49,824 nucleotides of DNA from DTU015 sp964406505 (lineage in GTDB: Bacteria; Bacillota; Sulfobacillia; Fermentithermobacillales; Fermentithermobacillaceae), in assembly GCA_964406505.1 (NCBI GenBank), contig CAYORX010000013.1:1-49824 (forward strand), given 5' to 3'. Below the pieces are notes generated by a model. That model worked only from the letters and a program-made list of their open reading frames with translations, was not told where the DNA came from and made no database searches. This document shows positions 16,668-25,944 of this stretch, in pieces. Each line of letters begins with the position of its first letter. Within the stretch, counting starts at the first letter, position 1. The translations under genes were made by a program, and so were the position numbers.

Positions 16668-17462
16668 TTAAGTTCTTACCAACACCTTAAACTCCCAAGA
16701 TTTTTCCTCCACCACTTCTTTGTACACTACATCAAGTCCTGCCTTTTTCATTTCAACCGCCACTTTTCGCAAAGTGTTTTGAAAGATTCTAGGATCTTTG
16801 TAGATAATTCTCCGTTTATTTGCCCGCAATAACGATTTGTTAAGTGGCTCTTTCACAGTAACCCTACATAAACCCTCCATTTGCTCGGCGGTTAACCTCA
16901 TTTTAACACAACGACGAAACAGTTCTAGCTGTTTATTAAGTTGTGTTACCCTTAAAAGGGCTCTCGCCTGCCTTTCGCCAATCTCACCGTTCCTTAAACC
17001 ATCCAAAACCGCCTTAGGTAACCGCAATAATCTAAGTTTGTTCGAAATCGTACACTGTTTCCGCCCTGTTCGAATAGCGATCTCCTGATGGCTTATTCCA
17101 TGCTCATGTACTAGTTCATATATGATTTCAGCTTCTTCAACCGGATTTATATCTTTACGCTTGGCACCTTCCGAAATTCGGGTTATTATCGCGGTAACCT
17201 CATCCATTTTTTTTATCCAGCAGATGATAGTAGATTCGCCCTTGTGACGCGCAACCCAATAATCTAGATCTCCGGCTACCAACTCATACCGTGTACCTAA
17301 GGGTCTAACTAGAATGGGTTGCCTAGAACCTTTAACCAATTCGGCTATAATTGCTTGTGAAATCGCACGTTTTCCCCCGGGTAAACGTGCCCCGGGCCTT
17401 AAATCAATTCTTGTTATAACTACCCGCTCTATCTGAAAACTTTCCCCGATATTTTCATCCAT
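16668..17462 (-). CDS. noc: Noc-like ParB paralogue with altered CTP-binding motif
   Basis: This 264-residue ParB-family protein lies where Noc lies in Bacillus (between rsmG and parA). It keeps QPILVRPLG and YELVAG at the start of the nucleotide domain and a good HTH (ISHQEIAIRTGRKQCTISNK). The hallmark GERR motif is replaced by GDLD (residues 64-67 of this start). Noc protects the nucleoid from division and binds membranes in a CTP-dependent way through an N-terminal helix; no such amphipathic helix is obvious. ATG at 17462 follows GGAGG at 10 bases; the frame is open to 17516. The noc name rests on position and HTH. Confidence 0.78.
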   Translation of the reverse strand: MDENIGESFQIERVVITRIDLRPGARLPGGKRAISQAIIAELVKGSRQPILVRPLGTRYELVAGDLDYWVARHKGESTIICWIKKMDEVTAIITRISEGAKRKDINPVEEAEIIYELVHEHGISHQEIAIRTGRKQCTISNKLRLLRLPKAVLDGLRNGEIGERQARALLRVTQLNKQLELFRRCVKMRLTAEQMEGLCRVTVKEPLNKSLLRANKRRIIYKDPRIFQNTLRKVAVEMKKAGLDVVYKEVVEEKSWEFKVLVRT

Positions 17463-17523
17463 AAAAAAGCCACCTCCACGGTGACATTTCTTTGCAATAC
17501 CAATATTTACCTGCATATTTTTG

Positions 17524-18273
17524 TTAAATAAGGGGATTTCTGCTTATCGTGGCGTACCGTCTCGGATACTTCGCTTTTAGCTTGTTAGTTTTCAGATAAA
17601 CAGCTAATACTCTTTTACCCATACCATAAGGCAAATTATAGGGTATTTCTTTTTTTAGCATCAGGCCTACAGACGATAATGAAGACCTGTTTTTTGGCAC
17701 AATCTGTTCGGGTCCTAGCCATAACAAAGCTTTCCCACCAACGGACAATAAACCGGAGCACATCTCTAAAGCGATTCCGGGCGCAGCCATCGCCCTAGTT
17801 ACGACAAGAACATATTTTTCTCTAAGCTCATTATTACGACCTGCTTCTTCCGCCCTTTCATGTATCACATTAAAATGAGGTAAATCGTTTAGATGAATAA
17901 ATGTGTTTAGAAAATCACATGCGCCTAGTCTCGAATCTAATAGACTTAGGCGTTTACATAAGCCAAGTGCGCTTAACGCTAAACCCGGCCATCCATTACC
18001 ACTGCCCAAATCCATAGCACCGCCTTCACAGCTAGACTTTTCTGCATAGGAGACCGCAAACGAATCAGCCAATAGCTTTACCGCCAACTGTTCAGCGGTT
18101 TCAAAGCCAGTAACACGCCTCCCTTTCCAACTATTGAAGAATTCAACCCATTTTTCGATCAATACCCGACCTGAATCGGGTAATTGTATTTGCATATAAC
18201 CTACCGCTTTATTGAAATGGGCCATAACTTCGCCAACATAACTAGAAGGCGAATGGGAAATCGATTTTTCCAC
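17524..18273 (-). CDS. rsmG: 16S rRNA (guanine-N7) methyltransferase RsmG
   Basis: This 249-residue SAM-dependent enzyme methylates G527 (E. coli numbering) of 16S rRNA. The SAM motif DLGSGNGWPGLALSALG lies near residues 88-104, followed by LLDSRLGACDFL and VVTRAMAAP. GTG at 18273 has AAGGAG 7 bases upstream. It sits in the classical mnmE-mnmG-rsmG order. The C-terminal 25 residues are more basic than usual, and the sequence is otherwise ordinary. Confidence 0.93.
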   Translation of the reverse strand: MEKSISHSPSSYVGEVMAHFNKAVGYMQIQLPDSGRVLIEKWVEFFNSWKGRRVTGFETAEQLAVKLLADSFAVSYAEKSSCEGGAMDLGSGNGWPGLALSALGLCKRLSLLDSRLGACDFLNTFIHLNDLPHFNVIHERAEEAGRNNELREKYVLVVTRAMAAPGIALEMCSGLLSVGGKALLWLGPEQIVPKNRSSLSSVGLMLKKEIPYNLPYGMGKRVLAVYLKTNKLKAKYPRRYATISRNPLI

Positions 18274-18309
18274 TGATAATCTCCTTAACTGGTTTTGTGA
18301 ACAATAATA

Positions 18310-20136
18310 TTACCGAATTTCGCCCTCAATCGTTTGAAGTTTACCGCTTCTCAACATCGCCAATATTACATGAGCATCGGCAGGCGAAACACCTATAGTT
18401 AGTGCCTGCCCGATAGTCTTGGGCCTGTAGCGAACAAGTTTATCTATCGCTTCCCTAGACAAACTTTTTACATTATTCCATGCGATGTGAGTTGGCAGTT
18501 TTCTTCGCGAATGCTTTTCTAACCTTTTTGCTTCGCGAGTCTGTCTTTCAATGAATCCCGAATATTTAGCTTCTGTTTCGATTTCTACAAGCACTTCGTC
18601 AGGCAGTGCCGCCAATTGTTCATCATTTTTCACGAAATCTGTTATGCGTTTATCTGGGTGTCTAAGCAGATCTTTTATGATACCCCCGGAAACCTTCCTG
18701 TCTAACAAAGCCCTTCCGATATGAATGAATCGTGACTTTCTCATAAATACTCGCCATCTCTCATCAGAAACAAGCCCGACTCTCCTTCCAATCGGGGTTA
18801 ATCTCATATCAGCATTAGAATGCCTTAAAAATAATCTATGTTCGGCCCTCGATGTAAGCATTCTGTAAGGTTCTTCGATCACCGTACTAATAAGATCGTC
18901 CAACAGCACACCGATATAAGCCTGTTTTCTTCCTAAAATTAACGGTTCTTTTCCCTTAATCTTCATCGAAGCGTTAATCCCAGCTAAAAGTCCCTGTGCA
19001 GCAGCCTCTTCGTAGCCTGATGTGGCGTTAATTTGACCTGCTGTAAACAGGCCCGAAATTTCTTTAATTTCGAAATTCGGATGAATTTGCGAAGGCACCA
19101 AGTAATCATATTCAATAGCATATCCCGGACGCGTAATCTTTGCTTGCGAGAGCCCGGGAATTGTGTAGAGCATCTCATATTGAATAGGTTTGGGAAAGCT
19201 TGTCGAAAGCCCTAAAATATATACATCATCGCTCATATCAGATTCAATTTCAAAATATAACTTGTGCCTTTTTCTATCTGGGAATCTCATCACTTTGTCT
19301 TCTATAGCTGGACAATACCTTGGTCCTACCCCTTTTATGGTGCCGTCGTAAAGCGGAGCTTGTTCAATATTAGTTCGAATTACTTCGTGGGTGTTCTCAT
19401 TTGTATACGAAGAATAGCAAACATCCTCCGTCCATAATTTGGGCTTAGATAAAAAAGAAAATGCCACAGGCCTATCAATAGCTTTTTCAAGTTCAAGTTG
19501 TTTCCAATCGATGCTATTCTTGAGTAGTCTAGGGGAAGTTCCCGTCTTGAACCTACCTAACTCAAATCCTAAATCTGACAGAGACGACGAAAGACCATGA
19601 GCACTCGCTTCACCTATAGGGCCAGATACGATCACTTCCGAACCTATGACGATCCTGCTTTCAAGATACACACCAGTACAAAGAATCACTGCCCTAGCAT
19701 TAATTAAACTACCATCGTCGAGTTTTACACCGCATACCTTTTGTGATCTGACGAGCACTTCTTGAACCATGCCCTTGATTAACTTTATACCTGCTGCCTG
19801 AATTTGTTTGTTCATATATGCAGAATACGCGTATTTGTCTACTTGGGCTCTTAAGGATTGTACGGCAGGACCCTTTGAAGCATTTAAAAGCCTCATCTCG
19901 GTAGTTGCGAAGTCAGTAGCAAGGGCCATTCCACCGCCTAATGCATCGATTTCGGCAACTATCTGCGCTTTCCCCGGTCCGCCAATCGACGGATTACAAG
20001 GCATGCCTGCAATGTTGCTTGTATCCATTGTTACCATACATGTTTTCATTTGAAGTTTTGCCGAAGCTAAGGCAGCCTCACACCCCGCATGGCCGCCGCC
20101 GACAACGACAATATCAAAATCAAAAGAGTGTCGCAA
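18310..20136 (-). CDS. mnmG: tRNA uridine 5-carboxymethylaminomethyl modification enzyme MnmG (GidA)
   Basis: This FAD protein of about 608 residues works with MnmE to modify the wobble uridine of certain tRNAs. It has VVVGGGHAGCEAA at the N-terminus, MPCNPSIGGPGK near residue 45, and the C-terminal helical domain. The frame is open to 20169, but TTG at 20136 sits 12 bases after a strong AAAGGAGG and gives a short, normal N-terminus. The spacing is long, so the upstream TTG or GTG cannot be excluded. Confidence 0.95.
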   Translation of the reverse strand: MRHSFDFDIVVVGGGHAGCEAALASAKLQMKTCMVTMDTSNIAGMPCNPSIGGPGKAQIVAEIDALGGGMALATDFATTEMRLLNASKGPAVQSLRAQVDKYAYSAYMNKQIQAAGIKLIKGMVQEVLVRSQKVCGVKLDDGSLINARAVILCTGVYLESRIVIGSEVIVSGPIGEASAHGLSSSLSDLGFELGRFKTGTSPRLLKNSIDWKQLELEKAIDRPVAFSFLSKPKLWTEDVCYSSYTNENTHEVIRTNIEQAPLYDGTIKGVGPRYCPAIEDKVMRFPDRKRHKLYFEIESDMSDDVYILGLSTSFPKPIQYEMLYTIPGLSQAKITRPGYAIEYDYLVPSQIHPNFEIKEISGLFTAGQINATSGYEEAAAQGLLAGINASMKIKGKEPLILGRKQAYIGVLLDDLISTVIEEPYRMLTSRAEHRLFLRHSNADMRLTPIGRRVGLVSDERWRVFMRKSRFIHIGRALLDRKVSGGIIKDLLRHPDKRITDFVKNDEQLAALPDEVLVEIETEAKYSGFIERQTREAKRLEKHSRRKLPTHIAWNNVKSLSREAIDKLVRYRPKTIGQALTIGVSPADAHVILAMLRSGKLQTIEGEIR

Positions 20137-20178
20137 GGCTTTATTTGGCCTCCTTTGATATTTCACCAAAACATCAGT

Positions 20179-21579
20179 TCATTTACCTACACAAAATCGA
20201 GAAAATATACGATCCAAAGTTTCGCTACTCACTTTTTTTCCGGTAAGCTCCATTAAAGCGTTAGCTGCCTGTTCCAGCGCTAATACAACTATCTCATCAG
20301 TCCAACCTGCGTTTAAATATTCAAGCGCATCGGTAATCCCGCTATATGCACGTTCTAAACAATTCACTTGCCTCGCAGAGCCAGGTGCCAAAACTTCTGG
20401 ATTACCTAAACCGACAAACATCCTTTGAACTTTTTTCTTAAGATCTTCTGTACCAAATCCGGTAGTTCCCGAAACTTTTACCCATCTGCCCGGACAAATC
20501 TGATCTAGTTGCTTCAAGTTCACTTGCCGCTCACCTAAATCTACCTTAGTAACTACGGCAAGACATTTTCTATCTTGCCACCGGTTTAACCATTGCTCGT
20601 CTTCGAAGGTGATAGGTTGGGTATCATCAAGCACATATAGTATCACATGCGATTCAGCAGCAGCGGTTTGTGCACGTTCTACCCCCAAGGCTTCGACCAC
20701 TTCACCAGTTTGCCGTAGGCCTGCCGTGTCAAGCAGTGCTACAGGCAAGCCATACCATTGAGTAAGTTCTTTAAGCACATCTCGGGTTGTCCCGGGGATA
20801 TCGGTTACTATAGCTCTATCTTTTGTAAGCAGTGCGTTAAATAACGATGACTTTCCCACATTAGGGCGACCTATAAGACAAACCTCCACGCCTTGCGAAA
20901 GCGCAAGGCCTAGCGGGGCCTGTTCTAACACCTGCTGAATATCTTTACCCAAGGCCGAAAGCAAATCTAAAATCTGTTGCCTATCCATATCGATTGTTTC
21001 TGGAAAATCAATAGCTCCTTGCAGCATTGCTAACAAATCTACTATCTGCATTTCACATTTTTCCACTACTGAGCCAAGTTCTCCCTTGAGTCGCCGACCA
21101 GCTTGCTGAAGTGACTCTTCTGACGACGCAGTGACTATTTCCATCACTGCCTCGGCTTCATCTAAAGTTATACGTCCGTTGATGAAAGCACGTTTTGTAA
21201 ACTCACCAGGTGCTGCAAGTCTGGCACCCGATTTAAGCACCAAATCTAAAATCTTTTCTGCAATCAGCAATCCTCCGTGGCATTGAATTTCAACCACGTC
21301 TTCCCCTGTATAAGATCTTGGCTTTTTCATCACAAGTATAATGCTTTCGTCGATTACGCAGCCCGCGTCAAAATCAATGACATCTGCCAAAGCTATTGAC
21401 CACGTGTCCAACGCGTCTATATCGATGTTTCTTTTAAGTTTGATCATATTAGAAGATATTTTAAGTGCCTCGGCACCGCTTAACCTAACGATGGCAATTC
21501 CGCCCACTCCAATCGGACTAGCTATTGCTGCTATGGTATCGGCATTAGCCAAACTAAAATTTTTTTGAGTGCGATCCAA
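20179..21579 (-). CDS. mnmE: tRNA modification GTPase MnmE
   Basis: This 466-residue partner of MnmG has an N-terminal folate-binding domain (ASPIGVGGIAIVRLSG), a helical domain, an inserted G domain (GRPNVGKSSLFN, DTAGLRQT, TKVD) and the C-terminal CVGK that carries the catalytic cysteine. TTG at 21579 lies 5 bases after GGAGGGG; the frame is open to 21609. mnmG follows after a 42-base gap. Confidence 0.96.
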   Translation of the reverse strand: MDRTQKNFSLANADTIAAIASPIGVGGIAIVRLSGAEALKISSNMIKLKRNIDIDALDTWSIALADVIDFDAGCVIDESIILVMKKPRSYTGEDVVEIQCHGGLLIAEKILDLVLKSGARLAAPGEFTKRAFINGRITLDEAEAVMEIVTASSEESLQQAGRRLKGELGSVVEKCEMQIVDLLAMLQGAIDFPETIDMDRQQILDLLSALGKDIQQVLEQAPLGLALSQGVEVCLIGRPNVGKSSLFNALLTKDRAIVTDIPGTTRDVLKELTQWYGLPVALLDTAGLRQTGEVVEALGVERAQTAAAESHVILYVLDDTQPITFEDEQWLNRWQDRKCLAVVTKVDLGERQVNLKQLDQICPGRWVKVSGTTGFGTEDLKKKVQRMFVGLGNPEVLAPGSARQVNCLERAYSGITDALEYLNAGWTDEIVVLALEQAANALMELTGKKVSSETLDRIFSRFCVGK

Positions 21580-21650
21580 CTCGTCCCCTCCGTCGGAGAA
21601 TACTAACATTTAAGCGCTTAAAGTATATCTTATATCATTTAGTTTACGCA

Positions 21651-21676
21651 TAAAAAAGGCTCTGTTTTCCAGAGCC
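21651..21676 (-). terminator. Intrinsic terminator after jag
   Basis: On the minus strand GGCTCTG-GAAAA-CAGAGCC forms a 7-bp stem (21658-21664 with 21670-21676) followed by TTTTTT. It ends the rpmH-rnpA-yidD-yidC-jag operon 34 bases after the jag stop, so mnmE needs its own promoter. Confidence 0.9.
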
Positions 21677-21710
21677 ATGTATTTTATAAATCATTTTATT
21701 TTCGCTTATA

Positions 21711-22358
21711 CTACTTATTTCTTGAAGATTGACTCCCGGTTCTGCGAGGGGAAACAACAACCCTTCTGTATGGCTCATCTCCCTCGCTATGGGTCGTCAC
21801 CCTTCCTGTCTTTTGTAAAGCCATGTGAATAACTCGACGATCACGAGCATCCATCGGTCGCAGAAAAGTGCTTCTACCTGTTCTTTGAACCTTCCTGGCC
21901 GCATTTCGAGCCATGTCTTCTAACGATTTTTCCCTTTTTCTCCTATATCCGCCCACATCGACAAACACTCTTTTTACACTACCTATACCTCTATAAGACA
22001 CAACATTTGTCAAAAATTCAAGATGCCGCAAAGTTCTCCCATGACGACCTATTAAAATACCAAGATCGCTCCCATTTATCTCCAGGCGCCTAGTATCCTT
22101 TTGTATTCGAGTTTCAACCACCGCATCAACATCCATACGTTCGAGTAATCCAGTTAAAAATTCGTGAGCCATTTCAACCCTGCTCTTTTTCAGGGTAACT
22201 TTTAGTTTGGCATCTTTACTTCCCAGTATGCCCAGAAATCCTCGACTGGGCTCATCGATTACTTTAACAATCACATCTTTTTCTGATACGCCAAGTTCAC
22301 TGAGAGCATTTTGTAAAGCTTCTTCTATGGTTCGTCCTGTTTTTTCAATACTCGTCAC
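21711..22358 (-). CDS. jag: Jag/KhpB RNA-binding protein
   Basis: This 215-residue protein has a Jag_N domain (about 1-55, with SRGFLGILG), a KH domain with IGRHG near residue 113, and an R3H domain (RDRRVIHMALQKTG) towards the end. The family binds RNA and affects cell shape and division in Gram-positives. The GTG start overlaps the yidC stop by 4 bases (GTGA), so the two are coupled. Confidence 0.94.
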   Translation of the reverse strand: MTSIEKTGRTIEEALQNALSELGVSEKDVIVKVIDEPSRGFLGILGSKDAKLKVTLKKSRVEMAHEFLTGLLERMDVDAVVETRIQKDTRRLEINGSDLGILIGRHGRTLRHLEFLTNVVSYRGIGSVKRVFVDVGGYRRKREKSLEDMARNAARKVQRTGRSTFLRPMDARDRRVIHMALQKTGRVTTHSEGDEPYRRVVVSPRRTGSQSSRNK

Positions 22359-23014
22359 TTAGACCGAGCTCCCTCCCCGGTAGTTTCACCTCGTTGCGTC
22401 ACAAACCGCTCCAATAATCCAAATAAATTGGCGGTTATAATGTAAACAGAAACCGCTGTCGCGAATTTTACTGAAAAATAGCCCATCATCGCTAACATCC
22501 CGTACATCATCATGTTTTGGCTTTTCTGTTGGGGGCCGGAAGCCATAGACGGAGATAACCGCATGGCTATAAATGTACTAGCCACGGTAAGAATTATCAC
22601 AGCTATACCGTAAGAAGCATCCTGTTTCATAGCTGGTTCACCCAGCGTAATCCCAAGAAACATGGCATTTTTCATCTCTACGTGAGCATCGAGCGCCCTA
22701 ATCATCGCCCATAATACGGGCAATTGAATAAAAGGCAAAAGACAGCTAGAGGCTGGATTGACTTTATTACGTCTGTATAAATCCATAATTTCTAGATTAA
22801 GCCTTTCAGGATCATCCTGATACTTCTTTTCAATTTTCTCTCGTTCCGGTTGTAGTTGTGTCATTCGGCGGGCAGAACGACCTTGCATAACGGTCAAAGG
22901 CAAGATTATCACCCGAACGAGCACGGTCAAACCGATAATCGTTAACCCCCAATTACCAAACACGCCATAAATCTTATTCATTATGGCCAGCATTACGTTG
23001 ACTATGTGTGACAT
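22355..23014 (-). CDS. yidC: Membrane protein insertase YidC/OxaA
   Basis: This 219-residue insertase has the five-span core of the Oxa1 family. The conserved arginine in the first core span is present (GLTVLVRVIILPLTV), followed by the cytoplasmic helical hairpin. It helps insert membrane proteins. ATG at 23014 follows GGGAGG at 8 bases. It has no lipoprotein-type signal peptide, as in many Clostridia. Confidence 0.95.
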   Translation of the reverse strand: MSHIVNVMLAIMNKIYGVFGNWGLTIIGLTVLVRVIILPLTVMQGRSARRMTQLQPEREKIEKKYQDDPERLNLEIMDLYRRNKVNPASSCLLPFIQLPVLWAMIRALDAHVEMKNAMFLGITLGEPAMKQDASYGIAVIILTVASTFIAMRLSPSMASGPQQKSQNMMMYGMLAMMGYFSVKFATAVSVYIITANLFGLLERFVTQRGETTGEGARSK

Positions 23015-23259
23015 CGCTTAAACCTCCCTGGCTCCGATAAAACTTGTTTGGGCACCGGATCATAACCCCCTCGGGAAAAAGGGTTACAGCGTAATATACG
23101 CCATACAGCAAACAGAATCCCCTTGAACGGTCCATGAATAATAATTGCTTGTCGGGCATATTCAGAACATGTGGGATAATATTTGCAGATTCGGCCTGTT
23201 GCAGGAGATACATACTTTTGGTAACCCGAAATTAATAATAATAAGGCTTTTGAAATCAT
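23002..23259 (-). CDS. yidD: Membrane protein insertion efficiency factor YidD
   Basis: This 85-residue protein has the YidD core: YQKYVSP, CKYYPTCSEYA, and WRILRCNPFSRGGYDPVP with its three conserved cysteines. It assists YidC-dependent insertion. Its ATG overlaps the rnpA stop (ATGA) and its end overlaps yidC by 13 bases, so the three genes are tightly coupled. Confidence 0.96.
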   Translation of the reverse strand: MISKALLLLISGYQKYVSPATGRICKYYPTCSEYARQAIIIHGPFKGILFAVWRILRCNPFSRGGYDPVPKQVLSEPGRFKRCHT

Positions 23260-23627
23260 TCCAACAAATCCATCCTTTTAAGCAGATCCTTCAACGCGCC
23301 CAAAATTTCTTGGTAGGAGCACAAGGTTGCTCTTTGCCGGGCAATAACCACAAACTCGCCCTTTGGTTCCAAAAGTGGCACAAGATATCGAAAACTCTCT
23401 TTAACAAGGCGTTTCACCCGGTTGCGAACAACAGCTTTGCCAAGCCGCTTAGATGTTACAACTCCGAATCTCATGGGCAGTGGGTCTTCCCTATAATACA
23501 GTACCAAATATTTATTAGCTATGGAACGGCCTTCTTCGTATACTCTACGATAAAAAGGTATTGGTATCCTTCCCGATTCCACCCAAACGCCCCGCCTTCC
23601 GTCATGTTCACTTGAAAGTATCGTCAC
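23256..23627 (-). CDS. rnpA: Ribonuclease P protein component
   Basis: This 123-residue protein has FGVVTSKRLGKAVVRNRVKRLVKE, the RNR motif region that contacts RNase P RNA. It matures the 5' ends of tRNAs. The first 25 residues have little similarity to other RnpA proteins. GTG at 23627 lacks a clear ribosome binding site, so the true start may be a later GTG. Confidence 0.94.
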   Translation of the reverse strand: MTILSSEHDGRRGVWVESGRIPIPFYRRVYEEGRSIANKYLVLYYREDPLPMRFGVVTSKRLGKAVVRNRVKRLVKESFRYLVPLLEPKGEFVVIARQRATLCSYQEILGALKDLLKRMDLLE

Positions 23628-23641
23628 ACCGGGTGTTTACA

Positions 23642-23776
23642 TCATACTGACAGACGTTTTCTGCCCCTTGCACGTCGCCTGGCAATAATTCTGCGCCCGC
23701 TTTTGGTTTTCATTCTAGCCCTAAAGCCATGGGTTCTACGTCTCTTTCTACGCTTCGGTTGATATGTTCGCTTCAT
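23642..23776 (-). CDS. rpmH: 50S ribosomal protein L34
   Basis: This 44-residue protein, MKRTYQPKRRKRRRTHGFRA in its first 20 residues, is unmistakably L34 and normal in length. The ATG at 23776 follows AGGAGG at 11 bases. It is the first gene of the leftward operon beside the origin and has a strong promoter upstream. Confidence 0.97.
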   Translation of the reverse strand: MKRTYQPKRRKRRRTHGFRARMKTKSGRRIIARRRARGRKRLSV

Positions 23777-23831
23777 TTCGAATTGTTCCTCCTAGAGGTA
23801 CTTTTGGAACTAAAATCGTTGAATTCAAGGA

Positions 23832-23861
23832 ATTATATCTTAGCATTAGCAAAAGTGTCAA
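23832..23861 (-). promoter_or_regulatory. Sigma-A promoter of rpmH-rnpA operon
   Basis: On the minus strand TTGACA (23856-23861) and TATAAT (23832-23837) are both perfect consensus hexamers, 18 bases apart. Transcription would start near 23825 and run away from the origin. Confidence 0.9.
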
Positions 23862-24277
23862 TAAATGCAGGTTTTACAGCAAGTTTAATGTAGTAATTGT
23901 TATTTTTCCACAGCCGAAAACTAATTTAAGAACAGTTATTCACATTGCCACGTTACAAATGCCTTGGTATAGTCTTAATAAGGCACACTTGTGGTTGTTT
24001 AAGCCATATTTCTGCCTCTTATGATTTTATCCACACCTGTGGATAACTATGTGGATAATCTGTGAGCTGATTATACGCAAGCTACAGATACAAACGTTCG
24101 GTTTTAAAGGATTTATTGCGAATAAAAGCATCATAAATACCAAAGTGAGCCTTATTCATCACTGTATATAACCTAAATAACAAAGTATATGCTCCCGCCG
24201 ATGATAAATATTTTTAATATCAGGCGCGGTCAGTAGTTGTTTAATTAATCTCATATATAGAAATGGTGGTCTCCATT
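23862..24277. other. oriC region 1: DnaA boxes upstream of dnaA
   Basis: This gap holds a DnaA-box cluster. Three exact TTATCCACA boxes lie at 24027-24035 (plus), 24038-24046 (minus) and 24050-24058 (minus), with TTATTCACA at 23936-23944 (plus) and a one-mismatch box at 23904-23912. Box orientation and closeness suggest DnaA binding that also autoregulates dnaA. The remainder (24060-24277) is AT-rich and must include the dnaA promoter, but I see no confident -35/-10 pair. Confidence 0.88.
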
Positions 24278-25654
24278 ATGCTCAAAAACCTTGAAGATAT
24301 CTGGAATGATGTGCTGTCCAGAGCTTCGATGCGATTTTCGAACCCGGGAATTATTCAAAACTGGCTTAAAGACACAAAACCCGTAGCACTTGAAGGCAAA
24401 GTGTTAAATGTAGCTGTTCCTAACGAATTTGCTAAAACATGGATTGAAACTAGGTATAAAGAAGAACTTACAAAAGTGTGGCATGAAATATATGGCAATC
24501 AATGTGAACTTGTATTTTTAGTCAGCCAACCTGAAAAATTGCTACCGAAATCACCGGCTTTATTCCCTCAAGATGTCCAGACGATTATGCCCAAGAAAAA
24601 GCGCCATTCTGAAGATAAAATTGATCAACTAAGGGTTTTAAATGCTAGATATGTGTTCGATAACTTTGTTGTCGGTGCATGTAACAGATTTGCCCATGCA
24701 GCTTCTCTTGCTGTAGCAGAAAGCCCTTCCAAAGCGTACAACCCTCTTTTTATATATGGCGGCGTTGGGCTAGGTAAAACTCATTTGATGCAAGCAATCG
24801 CACATTATGTATTTGCAAATTATCGGCGTCTAAAAGTATCTTATGTATCCTCAGAAAGGTTCACTAACGAACTTATCACTGCAATTCAAGACGGTAATAC
24901 TCCGCAATTTAGAAATCGTTACCGAAGCGCAGATGTGTTACTTGTAGACGACATTCAATTTGTAGCGGGCAAAGACGCCACACAAGAAGAATTTTTCCAC
25001 ACTTTCGACGCACTTCACCAAGCTTCGAAACAAATTGTAATTTCGTCAGATAGACCGCCAAAAGATATAGCAACGCTTGAGGAAAGACTTAGAACTAGAT
25101 TCGAATGGGGTTTAATATGCGACATTCAGCCACCAGATATAGAAACACGTATTGCAATTTTGCGCAAAAAAGCTGAGTTAGAAAGACGAGATGTACCTTT
25201 TGAAGTTTGTCAATACATAGCTGAACGAATTCAAACCAATATCCGTGAACTAGAAGGGGCTTTAATAAGAGTGCTTGCATTTACGGCTTTACAGCAAAAA
25301 GAAATCACGCTCGAAATCACTCAACAAGTACTTAGAGATTTGTTGCCAGACAAAAAAACCGTTCCTATAACTAATGATACGATCCAGCAAGTTGTGTCAA
25401 ACTACTATGATATTCCGCTTAGTGCTTTTGCAGCCAGGCGGCGTACTCGTAATATAGCTTTTCCAAGACAAATAGCTATGTATTTATGTCGTATGCTTAC
25501 CGATGCTTCACTGCCACAAATAGGCAAGAACTTTGGGGGCAGAGATCACACTACCGTGCTCCATGCATGTTCAAAAATTGAATCTGAAAGAAAAACAAAT
25601 GCTGAACTCAACCAGGTAATAGAGGAGTTAACTGAGCGGATTAAAAAAGGATAA
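24278..25654 (+). CDS. dnaA: Chromosomal replication initiator DnaA
   Basis: This 458-residue initiator has an N-terminal interaction domain, AAA+ domain III with Walker A GGVGLGKTHLM and Walker B LLVDDIQFVAG, and C-terminal domain IV with GGRDHTTVLHACSKIE for box binding. The frame begins at an ATG at 24263, but the ATG at 24278 has GGTGG 8 bases upstream and gives the usual short N-terminus (MLKNLEDIWND). Box clusters lie on both sides of the gene. Confidence 0.97.
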   Translation: MLKNLEDIWNDVLSRASMRFSNPGIIQNWLKDTKPVALEGKVLNVAVPNEFAKTWIETRYKEELTKVWHEIYGNQCELVFLVSQPEKLLPKSPALFPQDVQTIMPKKKRHSEDKIDQLRVLNARYVFDNFVVGACNRFAHAASLAVAESPSKAYNPLFIYGGVGLGKTHLMQAIAHYVFANYRRLKVSYVSSERFTNELITAIQDGNTPQFRNRYRSADVLLVDDIQFVAGKDATQEEFFHTFDALHQASKQIVISSDRPPKDIATLEERLRTRFEWGLICDIQPPDIETRIAILRKKAELERRDVPFEVCQYIAERIQTNIRELEGALIRVLAFTALQQKEITLEITQQVLRDLLPDKKTVPITNDTIQQVVSNYYDIPLSAFAARRRTRNIAFPRQIAMYLCRMLTDASLPQIGKNFGGRDHTTVLHACSKIESERKTNAELNQVIEELTERIKKG

Positions 25655-25944
25655 TATTTATTTGTGAAGAATTTTGTGGACAGGCCGTGGATTGCTTGTT
25701 GAGGATATGTGAATAACTTTACTTATCTGACCGGATGTTAAACTTATACACATTTACCCACATATCTTCCACAACCCACTCCACATATCGAAAAGGGCTT
25801 TATCCTGGATGAAAAGGAGTTTTACACAAATTCACAGCACCTACTATTACTACTGATTTTTAATATACACAGTCTAAATAGATAAGGAATAGGTTTTCAC
25901 ATAAACATTTTGCGTGAAGTTTCAATGTTAAGGAGGAGTTTAAT
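25655..25944. other. oriC region 2: DnaA boxes and unwinding region between dnaA and dnaN
   Basis: DnaA boxes are TTATTCACA (25708-25716, minus), TTATACACA (25744-25752, plus), TTACCCACA (25754-25762, plus, one mismatch) and TTTTACACA (25820-25828, plus, one mismatch). A trinucleotide-repeat unwinding motif follows at 25841-25856, then an AT-rich stretch (25856-25885). The dnaN ribosome binding site AAGGAGGAG closes the gap. Confidence 0.88.
25841..25856 (-). other. DnaA-trio-like origin unwinding element
   Basis: The plus strand reads CTACTATTACTACTGA; the minus strand therefore reads repeated TAG/TAA triplets. It follows a DnaA box and a short GC-richer spacer (CAGCACC) and precedes AT-rich DNA. 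This is the layout of the DnaA-trio element described in Bacillus subtilis, on which DnaA assembles along single-stranded DNA. Confidence 0.75.

Noticed and set aside
24060..24277. Specific dnaA promoter
   Set aside because: Several AT-rich hexamers resemble a -10, but none has a -35 match at suitable spacing.
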